NCBI RefSeq assembly: GCF_004745075.1
Contig: NZ_RHFH01000015.1
Coordinates: 19,142 to 83,141, forward strand
From: Brevibacterium sp. S111
Lineage (GTDB): Bacteria; Actinomycetota; Actinomycetes; Actinomycetales; Brevibacteriaceae
Direction: 5' to 3'
Length of the DNA: 64,000 nt
This document shows, piece by piece, positions 42,627 to 51,766 of the stretch; position 1 is the stretch's first letter; each line of letters starts with the position of its first letter. Position numbers and translations under genes: made by a program. The notes below the pieces were generated by a model that saw only the letters and a list, made by a program, of their open reading frames with translations, searched no databases and was not told the origin of the DNA.

Positions 42627-43757
42627 ATGATGAGACTGAAGCACCTATCTATCCACCACCTCGAACTGCCCCTGGTTTCGCCATTCACCACCTCGTTCAT
42701 GACCCAGACCCATAAGCGCTGCTTCCTCATCGAAGCGCAGGTGGAAACCACGGACGGAGCACTCGTCACAGGCTGGGGTGAAAACGTGGCACTGGACCGT
42801 CCGTTCTACTCGGCCGAACACCTCGACGGTGCCGCCGAGGTGGTCACCCGGTGGCTGGCCCCGGCGCTCGCCGCCCGCGAAGATCTCAACCCGGAACGCG
42901 TCTCGGGCCTGCTGTCCCATGTCATCGGTCAGCCCATGGCGAAGGCGTCGCTGGAGATGGCGATCCTCGATGCCGCACTGAGAGCGCAGGGCAGATCTTT
43001 CCACGACTATCTGGGGGCGGTGCGGACCTCGGTGCCGTCCGGTGTCTCCGTCGGCATCCAGGACTCCACAGGCGACACCGTCCGGGCGATCGGCGGATAC
43101 ATCGACGAAGGCTACGCCCGGATCAAACTGAAGATCCGACCCGGCGCCGACATCGCTCCAGTGGCGGCCGTGCGCGAAGAGTTTGGCGACGATCTGCTCT
43201 TCCAGGTGGACGCGAATGCTGCGTACACGCTGGCCGATGCCACCACCTTGGCCAAGCTCGACGACTACGGCCTCCTTCTTATCGAACAGCCCCTGGGCGA
43301 AGCCGATCTGCGGCAGCACTCCCAGCTGCGGTCATCGCTGCGCACGCCCATCTGCCTCGACGAATCCATCGACTCCCCGGAAGCCGCCGCGGATGCCATC
43401 GCCTTGCGAGCCGTCGACATCATCAACATCAAACCCGGCCGGGTGGGTGGATACCTCGCCGCGCGGAAGATCCACGATCTCGCCGTGGCCAACGGCATCG
43501 CGGTGTGGTGCGGGGGAATGCTCGAAACCGGGTTGGGTCGAGCCGCGAATGCTGCGCTCGCCGCCCTCGACGGCTTCACCCTGCCCGGTGACATCTCGGG
43601 TTCGGACCGGTTCTTCGCCGAGGACATCACGACCACGACGATTCGGATGCACGACGGCATCGTCGACGTCCCGCGCGGCCCCGGCATGGGCGTCGACATC
43701 GATCGTGCGAAGGTGGAGAAGTACCGGACTCGTCTGCAGGAGGTGGCGCTGCCGTGA
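42627..43757 (+). CDS. N-acylamino-acid racemase / o-succinylbenzoate synthase family enzyme
   Basis: 376 residues (tandem ATGs 42627/42630). The muconate-lactonizing subgroup of the enolase superfamily is complete: KLK with acid/base Lys167 and Lys169, metal ligands Asp195, Glu220 and Asp245, and Lys269 in NIKPGRVGG. The same family makes o-succinylbenzoate for menaquinone (MenC), but no men genes adjoin, while a COG3375-type GNAT precedes it and a peptidase follows, so N-acylamino-acid racemization is the better call. Its stop overlaps the GTG of the peptidase gene. Confidence 0.85.
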   Translation: MMRLKHLSIHHLELPLVSPFTTSFMTQTHKRCFLIEAQVETTDGALVTGWGENVALDRPFYSAEHLDGAAEVVTRWLAPALAAREDLNPERVSGLLSHVIGQPMAKASLEMAILDAALRAQGRSFHDYLGAVRTSVPSGVSVGIQDSTGDTVRAIGGYIDEGYARIKLKIRPGADIAPVAAVREEFGDDLLFQVDANAAYTLADATTLAKLDDYGLLLIEQPLGEADLRQHSQLRSSLRTPICLDESIDSPEAAADAIALRAVDIINIKPGRVGGYLAARKIHDLAVANGIAVWCGGMLETGLGRAANAALAALDGFTLPGDISGSDRFFAEDITTTTIRMHDGIVDVPRGPGMGVDIDRAKVEKYRTRLQEVALP

Positions 43758-45691
43758 CCGCACCCGATCTCGACATTCTTCACCGGCTCACCGACCCGCA
43801 TTCGGCGCTCATCCTTCCCGGAGGCGAGAGCGTCCTCTTCGTCGCCGCACGCCACCCTCTGGACGAGCCGAGTGAATCTCAGCTGCGTGTGGCACCGCTG
43901 TCCGGCGGCGGTCCCTCACGGACACTCACGAGCGGGCACACCGACACGGCGCCTGCGCTGTCTCCCGACGGGATGACAGTCGCGTTCCTCAGAGCGAATT
44001 CCGGCGCCTCTGATCTCTGCCTCATGCCGATCGACGGCGGCGACGTCACCGTCCATACCTCCGGCGTGGCGGCGCTCGGAGCCCCTGTGTTCTCCCCGGA
44101 CGGAACGACGATAGCGCTGAGCTGTCTGGTCGACGAGGCCTCGGAGAGTCCACGGCCTCCGCTCGTGGTCGATGGTGAGCCGGAGTACAAGGTCGACGGC
44201 CCGGGGTGGGTCGGTACGGCCCGCAGTCGGATCCGGCTCCTGGGCGTCGACGGAGAAAACAGCACGGACATCCTCACCGACGGCAACAGCACCGATCCGA
44301 TGTGGTCACCGGACGGACGCAGGCTCGCATTCGTGCGCACCCGCACATGCACCTCGGCGGGAGTGCCTGCCCAGGAGATCGGAATCGTCGACACCGACGA
44401 TGCGGCCGGGACCCTGCGTTTTCCCTGGGCTGCGGACTCTCTGGCCGGCCCCCTGGTCTGGACGCCCGACGGCGCCTCTGTGATCGCGATCGGTCAGACG
44501 GTGAAGGGCATCGAACTGCCACGGCTGGTGCGCCTGGACCTCGAGACCCGGACGGTCACGATGCTTAACGAGGATCTCGACCTCGGCGTGATGGGCGGCG
44601 GTCCCGGATATCCCGGGGGCGCTCCCGTCTTCGGTTCGGGTTCTCGACTGTATTTCTGTGTCCGAGAAGAGGGGCGGACCGTTCTCGTCTCGATGGACCT
44701 CGAGGAGACGAATGACGGTGGTGGGGGAGCGGCGATGCTCCGCCATCCGATCTCTGACACCGCGGTCATCAGCGGGCTCGATGTAGTCGGTGCGACTGCG
44801 GTGATGCGCATCAGTGATGCCGACCGCCCGGGTGAGCTCATCGCACTCGACCTCGCAGCGGGCGACGTCCGCTCGGTGACTTGCTTCTGGGACGAGGACG
44901 TGCCTGAGGCGACGTTCCTTCGGCCGCGGAGCATGAGGTTTCCCATCTCCGACGGTCTCGAGGTCCACGGATGGCTGCTGCGCGCCGAGGCGACTGAGGG
45001 CCCCGCTCCCACTCTGCTCGACATCCACGGCGGACCGCATAACGCTTGGACGGGTGTTGCCGACTCCGCGCACCTCTATCATCAGGTGCTCGCAGCAGAG
45101 GGATGGAACATCCTCACCCTCAACCCCCGGTCCTCGGACGGTTACGGCTCCCGATTCCTCCGTGCCGCCGAGGGAGCCTGGGGAGAAGCCGATGAGAAGG
45201 ACTTCCTCGAGCCCCTCGACGCCCTCATCGCCGACGGCATCGTCGACGCCGAACGGGTCGCCGTGACCGGCTACAGCTATGGCGGGTTCATGACCTGCTG
45301 GCTGAGTTCGAGGCATCCAGAACGGTTCACTGCTGCCGTGCCCGGAGGGCTGATCTGCGATCTGGACCTGTTTGCCGCCACCAGCGATATGGGTACGCAC
45401 CTATGCGAGGTGGAATTCGGAGGGCAGGCCTTCGATCACCTCTCACCGATCCACCGGGTGGATCGGGTCACGATACCCACCCTCGTCCTGCACGGACAGG
45501 ACGATCAGCGCTGTCCGCTTGATCAGGCCGAGCTGTGGTATTCGAGGCTGCGTGGCAACGACGTCGACACGAGGCTCGTCATCTATCCGCAGGGCTCGCA
45601 CGTGTTCATTCTCAACGGACCGGTCACATACCGGCGAGACTTCAACCAGCAGATCATCGACTGGGTGAGGACCCATACGCCTGCCGGGTGA
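43754..45691 (+). CDS. S9-family prolyl-oligopeptidase-like / acylaminoacyl peptidase
   Basis: 645 residues, GTG start overlapping the racemase stop (GTGA). An N-terminal beta-propeller is indicated by repeats such as SPDGMTVAFLR, SPDGTTIAL and SPDGRRLAFVR. The C-terminal alpha/beta hydrolase has Ser508 in GYSYGGFMT, Asp583/584 in HGQDDQRCP and His616 in GSHVF. Such enzymes free acylated or short peptides' N-terminal residues inside the cell. Coupled to the racemase, it may release amino acids from N-acylated or peptide substrates. Confidence 0.88.
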   Translation: MTAPDLDILHRLTDPHSALILPGGESVLFVAARHPLDEPSESQLRVAPLSGGGPSRTLTSGHTDTAPALSPDGMTVAFLRANSGASDLCLMPIDGGDVTVHTSGVAALGAPVFSPDGTTIALSCLVDEASESPRPPLVVDGEPEYKVDGPGWVGTARSRIRLLGVDGENSTDILTDGNSTDPMWSPDGRRLAFVRTRTCTSAGVPAQEIGIVDTDDAAGTLRFPWAADSLAGPLVWTPDGASVIAIGQTVKGIELPRLVRLDLETRTVTMLNEDLDLGVMGGGPGYPGGAPVFGSGSRLYFCVREEGRTVLVSMDLEETNDGGGGAAMLRHPISDTAVISGLDVVGATAVMRISDADRPGELIALDLAAGDVRSVTCFWDEDVPEATFLRPRSMRFPISDGLEVHGWLLRAEATEGPAPTLLDIHGGPHNAWTGVADSAHLYHQVLAAEGWNILTLNPRSSDGYGSRFLRAAEGAWGEADEKDFLEPLDALIADGIVDAERVAVTGYSYGGFMTCWLSSRHPERFTAAVPGGLICDLDLFAATSDMGTHLCEVEFGGQAFDHLSPIHRVDRVTIPTLVLHGQDDQRCPLDQAELWYSRLRGNDVDTRLVIYPQGSHVFILNGPVTYRRDFNQQIIDWVRTHTPAG

Positions 45692-45749
45692 GCTGCGTGC
45701 AGTGTGAGGCGACTGCCATTGCTGCCTGCCGTGTGAGCTGCGCCCCGGT

Positions 45750-46529
45750 TCAGAGGGAGGGCACGGCGGCGATGAGGTCGCGCGTGTACTCCTGATCGGG
45801 TGATTCCATGATCCTGAGGGTCTCGCCCACCTCTACCAGGCGCCCTCCCCGCATCACCGCGACCCGTTCGCAGACGGCACGGACGACGGCGAGATTGTGG
45901 CTGATGAAGAGGACCGAGAACCCGAGGTCGCGCTGCAGCTCCCGCAGCAGGTTGAGCACCGTGCCCTGAACGGAGACATCGAGCGCCGAGGTGATCTCAT
46001 CGGCCAGGATGACCTCCGGCTCAGCCGCGATGGCCCGGGCCACAGCCACCCGCTGCCTCTGCCCGCCTGAGAGCTCGGCAGGCAGACTCGCAGCGCGCTC
46101 GCCCGGCAGGGACACGGAGTCAAGGAGCTCACCGACCCGGGCGGCACGCGCCTGCCGGGAGGGACAGGGTTCGCCTTCCCTCCGATACGCCGACACGAGC
46201 GCCTCGTCGAGGGATTCTCCGATGGTCCGACGGGGGTCGAAGCAGGACTGAGGATCCTGGAAGATCATCTGAATCCTCCTGCGTTCCCTCAGGTCTGTCC
46301 CCGTCGCACGGGAGATCACGGTATCGCCGAGGCGGATGCTCCCGGCAGCCGGTTCGACCAGTCCGACAGCGGCTCTGGCCAGCGTCGACTTTCCCGACCC
46401 CGATTCTCCGACGAGGCCGAGGACCTCTCCGGGTTCCAGGCGCAGGCTGACCGAATCGACGGCCGTGAACGTCTGCGCTCCGCGACCGTAGCTGATGCTC
46501 ACGGTCTCGAAGCTGAGTGCTCTGGTCAT
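45750..46529 (-). CDS. Peptide ABC transporter ATPase (OppF/DppF type)
   Basis: 259 residues from ATG 46529, overlapping the stop of the OppC-OppD fusion (ATGA). Walker A GESGSGKST, Q loop MIFQDPQSCFDPR, signature LSGGQRQRV and Walker B VILADEITSALD are all present; the D-E-I variant at the Walker B end is slightly unusual (commonly DEPTSALD). The C-terminal Opp-type oligonucleotide-binding tail is short, which fits OppF. It pairs with the fused permease-ATPase to energise peptide uptake. Confidence 0.9.
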   Translation of the reverse strand: MTRALSFETVSISYGRGAQTFTAVDSVSLRLEPGEVLGLVGESGSGKSTLARAAVGLVEPAAGSIRLGDTVISRATGTDLRERRRIQMIFQDPQSCFDPRRTIGESLDEALVSAYRREGEPCPSRQARAARVGELLDSVSLPGERAASLPAELSGGQRQRVAVARAIAAEPEVILADEITSALDVSVQGTVLNLLRELQRDLGFSVLFISHNLAVVRAVCERVAVMRGGRLVEVGETLRIMESPDQEYTRDLIAAVPSL

Positions 46530-48409
46530 GGTGCCTCCTTCTCGACGAGAGCCGATGCCTCGGCGAGGAAATCCGCGCCGTCCGGGATCGACGCGAGAGG
46601 CGCCTCCCGGGGCGTCGACATGGTCGGAACCGTTGCCAGGAGGGCTCGCGTGTAGGGATGGTCGGCACGGCCGGCACGCAAATCCTCTGCGGAGACGTTC
46701 TCCACCAGATGCCCCCGGTACATGACGAGGACGCGCGTGCACAGCGAGGTGACGACGGCGATGTCGTGGGAGACGAAGACGATCGACGTCCCCACCTCTG
46801 TGTTGATCCGGCGCAGGAGTGCGAGGATCTCCGCCTGCACCGTGACGTCGAGGGCCGTGGTCGGCTCATCGGCGAGGATGAGGGACGGCATGCCCATGAG
46901 CCCGGCAGCGATCATCGCGCGCTGACGCATACCGCCGGAGAACTCGTGCGGATACTGCCCGAAGCGACGGCGAGCCTCGGGAATGCGCACGTCCTCCAAC
47001 CGACCGATGGCGCGATCCCGGGCCTGGGCTCGGTTCAGCCCGAGGTGCAGCCGGCCGGTCTCGGCCACCTGCGCGCCGACGTGCAGGGCGGGGTTGAGCG
47101 AGGACATCGGATCCTGGAACACCATGGCCAGCTTCTCACCGAAATGCCGGTCCAGCCGTCTCGGGTGCCCGTCCGCCCGCAGGGTGAGGTCCTCCCCGTC
47201 GAAATGGGCGGCATCGGCGCTCACATGCAGCGGGGATTCGATGAGGCCGGCAAGGGACATTAGGGTCAGGCTCTTGCCGGAACCGGACTCGCCGACGATG
47301 CCGACGATCTCTCCGCGGCCGATATCGAAGGACACTCCTCTGACGAGGTCGTTCGGCTCGCCCTTGGGCCCGGGCGCGCTCACCCGCAGATTGCGCACGG
47401 AGCACACCGCGGTCTCAGGGTGGGAACTTGTCCCCTTGCCGTGGCGGGGAGAGGCGGTGCTCGCGCCGGGCGTGTCTGCACTGACACCTGCGGTGTCGGT
47501 GACAGGGGCGGAGGCTGCGGTTGGATCGGCTGCTCCGCGCGCCCTCAGGCGACGGTGGAATCTGGCGATGACCGAGCCGTGGCTTCCGGTGCCGAGAGCG
47601 ACCCCCAGGACTTCGCCGAGGAGGACGAAGGTGAGCCCTGCGAGGATGATCGCCACGCCCGGAACCAGGGCAGCTGCGGGGTTGACGAACATGCGGCTCA
47701 TGCCTTCGCTGAGCATTCGTCCCCAATCGTACTGGGGCACTTGGATGCCCAAGCCCAGGAACGACAGACCCGCGAACGAGACCAGGGCGTTGCCCGCGGT
47801 AACTGCGGCATTGACGATGAGCGGGTCGCGGACATTGGGCAGGACATGCCGGAGCACCGTCTTCCAGACCGGGACGCCGAGCACATGGGCCGCGGAGATG
47901 AAGTCACGCCCCCAGACAGAGGCGGCGAGGTTATGGGTGAGTCGCCCGTACGACGGAACCATAGCAAGCGCGATCGCCAGAGTCGCTGCGAGTCCGCTCT
48001 GTCCGAGAATGACCGAGAAGGAGATGGCCAGCAGCAGCCCTGGGAAGGCGACGCCGATGTTGATGCCCGCGACGATCCACCGCCCGATTCTGCCTCCGAG
48101 GATGAGAGGGAGCAGCCCGACGATGATTCCCGCGCAGACGCCGACCGCGGTGGCGGCCAGGGCCATCGTCACGGACAGGCGAGCGGCGACGAGGGTGCGC
48201 AGGAGGATGTCGCGGCCGCTGCCGTCGGTGCCGAACGGATGCTCGGGACTCGTGCCCTGAGCGATCGCGGTTGTGTCCGTGGCTGCGGCAGAAGAGCCCC
48301 AGAGGAGAGGGCCGAAGACGACGAGGAAGAGCAGAGCCGTGCAGGCGAGAACTGCGAGTGCTCCCAGCGGTGTGCGCAGAGCGGCCAGAAGCCTGCGGGA
48401 AGTGGTCAT
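46526..48409 (-). CDS. Fusion of OppC/DppC permease and OppD/DppD ATPase
   Basis: 627 residues. The first ~300 residues are a DppC-type permease: LFLVVFGPLLWG, HPFGTDGSGRDILLR (the diagnostic DppC motif), and AAHVLGVPVWKTVLRHVLPNVRDPLIVN (EAA loop). A Ser/Thr/Pro-rich linker (TAASAPVTDTAGVSADTPGAST) leads to a complete ATPase: VGIVGESGSGKSLTLMSLAGLI, VFQDPMSSLNP, FSGGMRQRAMIAAGLMGMPSLILADEPTTALDVTVQ. Fused permease-ATPase genes of this system occur but are uncommon. Overlaps the preceding permease gene (ATGA) and the next ATPase gene. Confidence 0.9.
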   Translation of the reverse strand: MTTSRRLLAALRTPLGALAVLACTALLFLVVFGPLLWGSSAAATDTTAIAQGTSPEHPFGTDGSGRDILLRTLVAARLSVTMALAATAVGVCAGIIVGLLPLILGGRIGRWIVAGINIGVAFPGLLLAISFSVILGQSGLAATLAIALAMVPSYGRLTHNLAASVWGRDFISAAHVLGVPVWKTVLRHVLPNVRDPLIVNAAVTAGNALVSFAGLSFLGLGIQVPQYDWGRMLSEGMSRMFVNPAAALVPGVAIILAGLTFVLLGEVLGVALGTGSHGSVIARFHRRLRARGAADPTAASAPVTDTAGVSADTPGASTASPRHGKGTSSHPETAVCSVRNLRVSAPGPKGEPNDLVRGVSFDIGRGEIVGIVGESGSGKSLTLMSLAGLIESPLHVSADAAHFDGEDLTLRADGHPRRLDRHFGEKLAMVFQDPMSSLNPALHVGAQVAETGRLHLGLNRAQARDRAIGRLEDVRIPEARRRFGQYPHEFSGGMRQRAMIAAGLMGMPSLILADEPTTALDVTVQAEILALLRRINTEVGTSIVFVSHDIAVVTSLCTRVLVMYRGHLVENVSAEDLRAGRADHPYTRALLATVPTMSTPREAPLASIPDGADFLAEASALVEKEAP

Positions 48410-49344
48410 GATGCGTCCAAGGTGGTGCGAGGATCGAGGAGGATGAGAGCCACGTCGACGACGAGGTTGATGAGTAGAACGACGAGCCCGTAGAAGATGA
48501 CGATCGCCTGGATGAGCGGATAGTCCTTGCCCTGGATGGAGTCGACGATGACCCCGCCCAGACCCGGCCAGGCGAAGATGGACTCAACGAGCACGGTTCC
48601 GGCGATCATCCCGCCCAGGAGCAGGCCGGAGATCGTCAGGGTCGAGGTGAGGAGATTCGGCAGGACGTGTCTGGCGTACAGGCGGACCGGTGACATCCGC
48701 TTCGAGCGTGCGGTTCGGATGTAGTCCTGGCGCAGAACCGTCAGGGTCTCGGCGCGGACGATCCTGGTCAGGGCCGCGCACGGCCCGATCGCCAGAGCGA
48801 TCACCGGCAGCACATAGGACGCGGGACCCGTGCGCCCGGCTACGGGCAGAAGCTCGACGCTGACGGCGAAGAGGTAGACGAGGATGATGCCGGCCAGGAA
48901 CTCCGGAATCACGGCGACGACAGCGGTGACGGAGGTGAAGCCGACCTCGGTGCCGTACCGGCGGCCCGAGCGGGTGAGTGCGCCGAACATCAGCCCGAGG
49001 CACACGGCCGAGACGAGTGCGATGGCCACGGCGATGAAGGCGAGTTCGAGCGTCGCCGGTGCTCGTCCGGTGATGACGTCGATGACCGGGATGCGCAGAC
49101 TGATCGAATCACCGAGGTCCCCGGCGAGGAGACCTCTCCAGAACACCAGGTATTGGATGACGAGCGGTTTGTCGAGCCCGAGTTCGATTCGTCTGGCCTC
49201 GACGGCTTCGGGGGGAGCGGACTCTCCCGCCGAGGCTCGAGCCGGGTCGCCGGGAATGAGTTGGACGAGCAGGAACGAGATCGTGACCAGAACGAACAAG
49301 GAGATGAGGATGTAACCGAATCTGCGCAGCAGATACGTCGTCAT
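48406..49344 (-). CDS. Peptide ABC transporter permease (OppB/DppB type)
   Basis: 312 residues from ATG 49344 (MTTYLLRRFGYILISLFVLVTISFLLVQLIPGDPA), the usual DppB opening. EAA motif region DYIRTARSKRMSPVRLYARHVLPNLL is clear. The frame extends upstream to 49467 or beyond, but the added sequence is hydrophilic and unlike the family, so I prefer 49344 although no strong leader precedes it. Forms the transporter with the fused OppC-OppD and OppF proteins; the binding protein at 38997-40598 is a likely partner. Confidence 0.88.
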   Translation of the reverse strand: MTTYLLRRFGYILISLFVLVTISFLLVQLIPGDPARASAGESAPPEAVEARRIELGLDKPLVIQYLVFWRGLLAGDLGDSISLRIPVIDVITGRAPATLELAFIAVAIALVSAVCLGLMFGALTRSGRRYGTEVGFTSVTAVVAVIPEFLAGIILVYLFAVSVELLPVAGRTGPASYVLPVIALAIGPCAALTRIVRAETLTVLRQDYIRTARSKRMSPVRLYARHVLPNLLTSTLTISGLLLGGMIAGTVLVESIFAWPGLGGVIVDSIQGKDYPLIQAIVIFYGLVVLLINLVVDVALILLDPRTTLDAS

Positions 49345-49718
49345 CGGATGGGTGACGAGAGACGAAGCGCGTGTCGGCCGCGCCGGATCGGGAGCCGAAC
49401 GTATGGGCGTCGGTGATTGTCCTGCCACTCCACCCTCCTCGCTGAGTCGGTGAGAACCTCCAGACATGAGTATTCCAAGGTGATCGTTGTCGCCACTTCG
49501 TCGAATCGCCCAGCGATGTTTCGCTGAGTTTGTCCGAGTGGCCAATGGATGGGGGGCACCGTGGGAGCACGTGGGGCCGATGGGAGGATTTCGCTACAGC
49601 GTGTAGCCCTACCGAGTCTTGGACTGCGCATAGGGTCGGGAAAACAATGTCTTCTATTGAATCGTATGTCAGAGCCCGTCTAGTCTTTGACGCAACATGA
49701 TGTAGTGAAAGCAGGTAC

Positions 49719-50294
49719 GTGTTGGCTCGTCCGAAAGACCCTTCCCTGGAGAAGCGACTGTTGGAGTCTGGGTGGGACATCCTCGCAGAAGGCGGCTTCG
49801 ATGCGCTGTCAATGTCCGAGGTCGCCACACGAGCCGGTGCCCACCGGTCCGATGTCTATCGTCGCTGGACGACAAAGACACAGCTGGTCGCCGAGGTCCT
49901 CGCGGCCCATCTGCCTTCCGTGAAGTCGTGTGACACCGGCGATCTGCGCGAGGATCTCCGCCACTTCCTCGACGATCTCTCGAGAAGCTGGCGCGCACCG
50001 TGGACGGAAGGCCTCGTCGGATTCCTCGCCGAGCTGCCCAAGGACCCCGAAGCCGAGGTCACATTCCTGAACATGGCGAAACATCGCTCGCAGCCACTCA
50101 CCGAGGCCGTGACCCGGGCCCTGCGACGAGGCGAAATCACAGAACTGCCCGATCTGGCCCTGCTGCAGGGGCTGGCGGAGGGGCCGCTCATGCACAAACG
50201 GCTCATCGGCAGGCAGGCCATGACTCCGAGCGAGCTCGATCTGCTCGCGGACACCATCACGGCCGTGGCGACTCAGGGAAGCCCGACGCGATGA
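49719..50294 (+). CDS. TetR/AcrR family transcriptional regulator
   Basis: 191 residues from GTG 49719 (leader AAGCAGG). The helix-turn-helix is WDILAEGGFDALSMSEVATRAGAHRSDVYRRWTTKTQLVAEVLAAHL. It is divergent from the peptide ABC transporter operon and overlaps the amidase by ATGA, so it likely regulates both transcription units through the 374-base intergenic region, in which I see no strong dyad. Confidence 0.85.
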   Translation: MLARPKDPSLEKRLLESGWDILAEGGFDALSMSEVATRAGAHRSDVYRRWTTKTQLVAEVLAAHLPSVKSCDTGDLREDLRHFLDDLSRSWRAPWTEGLVGFLAELPKDPEAEVTFLNMAKHRSQPLTEAVTRALRRGEITELPDLALLQGLAEGPLMHKRLIGRQAMTPSELDLLADTITAVATQGSPTR

Positions 50295-51766
50295 CTGAGC
50301 TGCATGAGCTGAGCGCCGGTGCCCAACTGGACGCGCTGCGGCGCCGGAAGGTGAGCTCATATGAGCTGACGCGGCACTACCTTGAGCGCATCGAGCGACT
50401 GGACGGTCGCCTCGGAGCCTTCACGACCGTCTGTACCGAGGTAGCTCTGACCGAGGCGGCTCGGGCAGACGCGCGGCTGGCGGCGGGTGAGGGTGATCGC
50501 CTGACGGGACTGCCGTTGGCGATCAAGGATCTCTTCGCCACAGCCGGAGTGCGCACCACGTTCGGCACTCGAGCCCTTTCGGACACTGTTCCGCCGACCG
50601 ATGACTCGACTGTTGCCAGGCTGCGATCCGCGGGTGTGGTGCTTCTCGGGAAGACGAGTGCCCCGGAGTTCGGTGCCGCGTGCTTCACCGACGGAAAGCT
50701 GACCGGCCGGCCGAGCGTGACACCGTACGACCTCGGACGCTATGCGAGCGGATCATCGAGCGGTGCCGCCGGTGCCGTTGCGGCTCGTCTGCTCCCGCTG
50801 GCCCACGGCAGTGACAGTGCCGGGTCGATCCGCACCCCCGCCGCCACCTGCAACCTCGTGGGCCTCAAACCCAGCAGAGGCCTCATCAGCACCGCACCAC
50901 GCTCGACGTTCTTCGCCTCAGGCACAGAGGGGCCGATCGCGCGCACAGTCGACGATCTGGTGATCGGGCTCGAGGCGATGGCGCATTCCCAGCCGGGTGA
51001 TCTCTACGGTTGGTCGCATTCGACCCCCATCGCCGAGGCGGTCAGACAGGGGGCGAGCCGGCGGCTGAGGATCGCGATGTGGACCGAGAGCGGAGTCTCA
51101 TCCGCGTCGACGGATCCCGAGATCGTCGCGGCCGCTCACCGTACGGCCGCGGTCCTGCGCGAAGCCGGCCATGACGTCGTCGAGATCGCCATCCCGGCGG
51201 GATTCGATGAGGAGCTGATCCGGTCCTTCACAGTGACGTTCGCAGCGGCGGTGTCGGCTGTAGTGGAGCAGGCAGTGCCGGAGCGGCGTCGAGCGACACT
51301 GACGGATTTCACCCAGTACCTCGTCGCCTGCGGGAAGCGTCTCTCTGCTGTGGACCTGGCCCTGGCCCAAGCGAGGCAGGCGGCTTATGCGAGCTCGTTC
51401 CTGGCCGCTCTGAACGAGTTCGATGCGGCATTGACGCCGACGACGACGGCGCCCCCGGTGCCGATCGGGCATTTCACCGCCGACGGCGCTGACGGAGTGC
51501 TCGGCCGGATGCTCGAGTGGTCCTGCCACACACCGTGGGCGAATCTCACGGGTCAGCCGGCCGTTTCGGTGCCGGCGGGCTTCACGCACAGCGGCCTGCC
51601 GATGGGAGTGCAGATTGTCGGTCGGCATCAGGAGGACGCGGCGGTTGTGGCGGTGGCGAAGCAGCTTGAAGACGTGCAGAGATGGGATGAGATCGTCCTG
51701 CCCGAACTACAGGGACGTGGTGGTGACGCAGTGCCTGAGGCGAACCTGAAGGAGAAAACGGAATGA
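50291..51766 (+). CDS. Amidase (amidase signature family)
   Basis: 491 residues from ATG 50291. The catalytic Ser-cisSer-Lys triad is visible: Lys79 in LPLAIKDLF, the cis-Ser in SGSSSGAAGAVAA (Ser155-157), and the nucleophile Ser179 in GSDSAGSIRTPAA. It hydrolyses carboxamides. Translationally coupled to TetR on one side and an alpha/beta hydrolase on the other (ATGA), and next to peptide transport, it may cleave an acyl or amide group of the imported compounds. Confidence 0.9.
   Translation: MTELHELSAGAQLDALRRRKVSSYELTRHYLERIERLDGRLGAFTTVCTEVALTEAARADARLAAGEGDRLTGLPLAIKDLFATAGVRTTFGTRALSDTVPPTDDSTVARLRSAGVVLLGKTSAPEFGAACFTDGKLTGRPSVTPYDLGRYASGSSSGAAGAVAARLLPLAHGSDSAGSIRTPAATCNLVGLKPSRGLISTAPRSTFFASGTEGPIARTVDDLVIGLEAMAHSQPGDLYGWSHSTPIAEAVRQGASRRLRIAMWTESGVSSASTDPEIVAAAHRTAAVLREAGHDVVEIAIPAGFDEELIRSFTVTFAAAVSAVVEQAVPERRRATLTDFTQYLVACGKRLSAVDLALAQARQAAYASSFLAALNEFDAALTPTTTAPPVPIGHFTADGADGVLGRMLEWSCHTPWANLTGQPAVSVPAGFTHSGLPMGVQIVGRHQEDAAVVAVAKQLEDVQRWDEIVLPELQGRGGDAVPEANLKEKTE

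Noticed and set aside
49345..49545. N-terminal extension of the OppB-type permease
   Set aside because: Hydrophilic and unlike the family; MTTYLLRRF at 49344 is the usual beginning.
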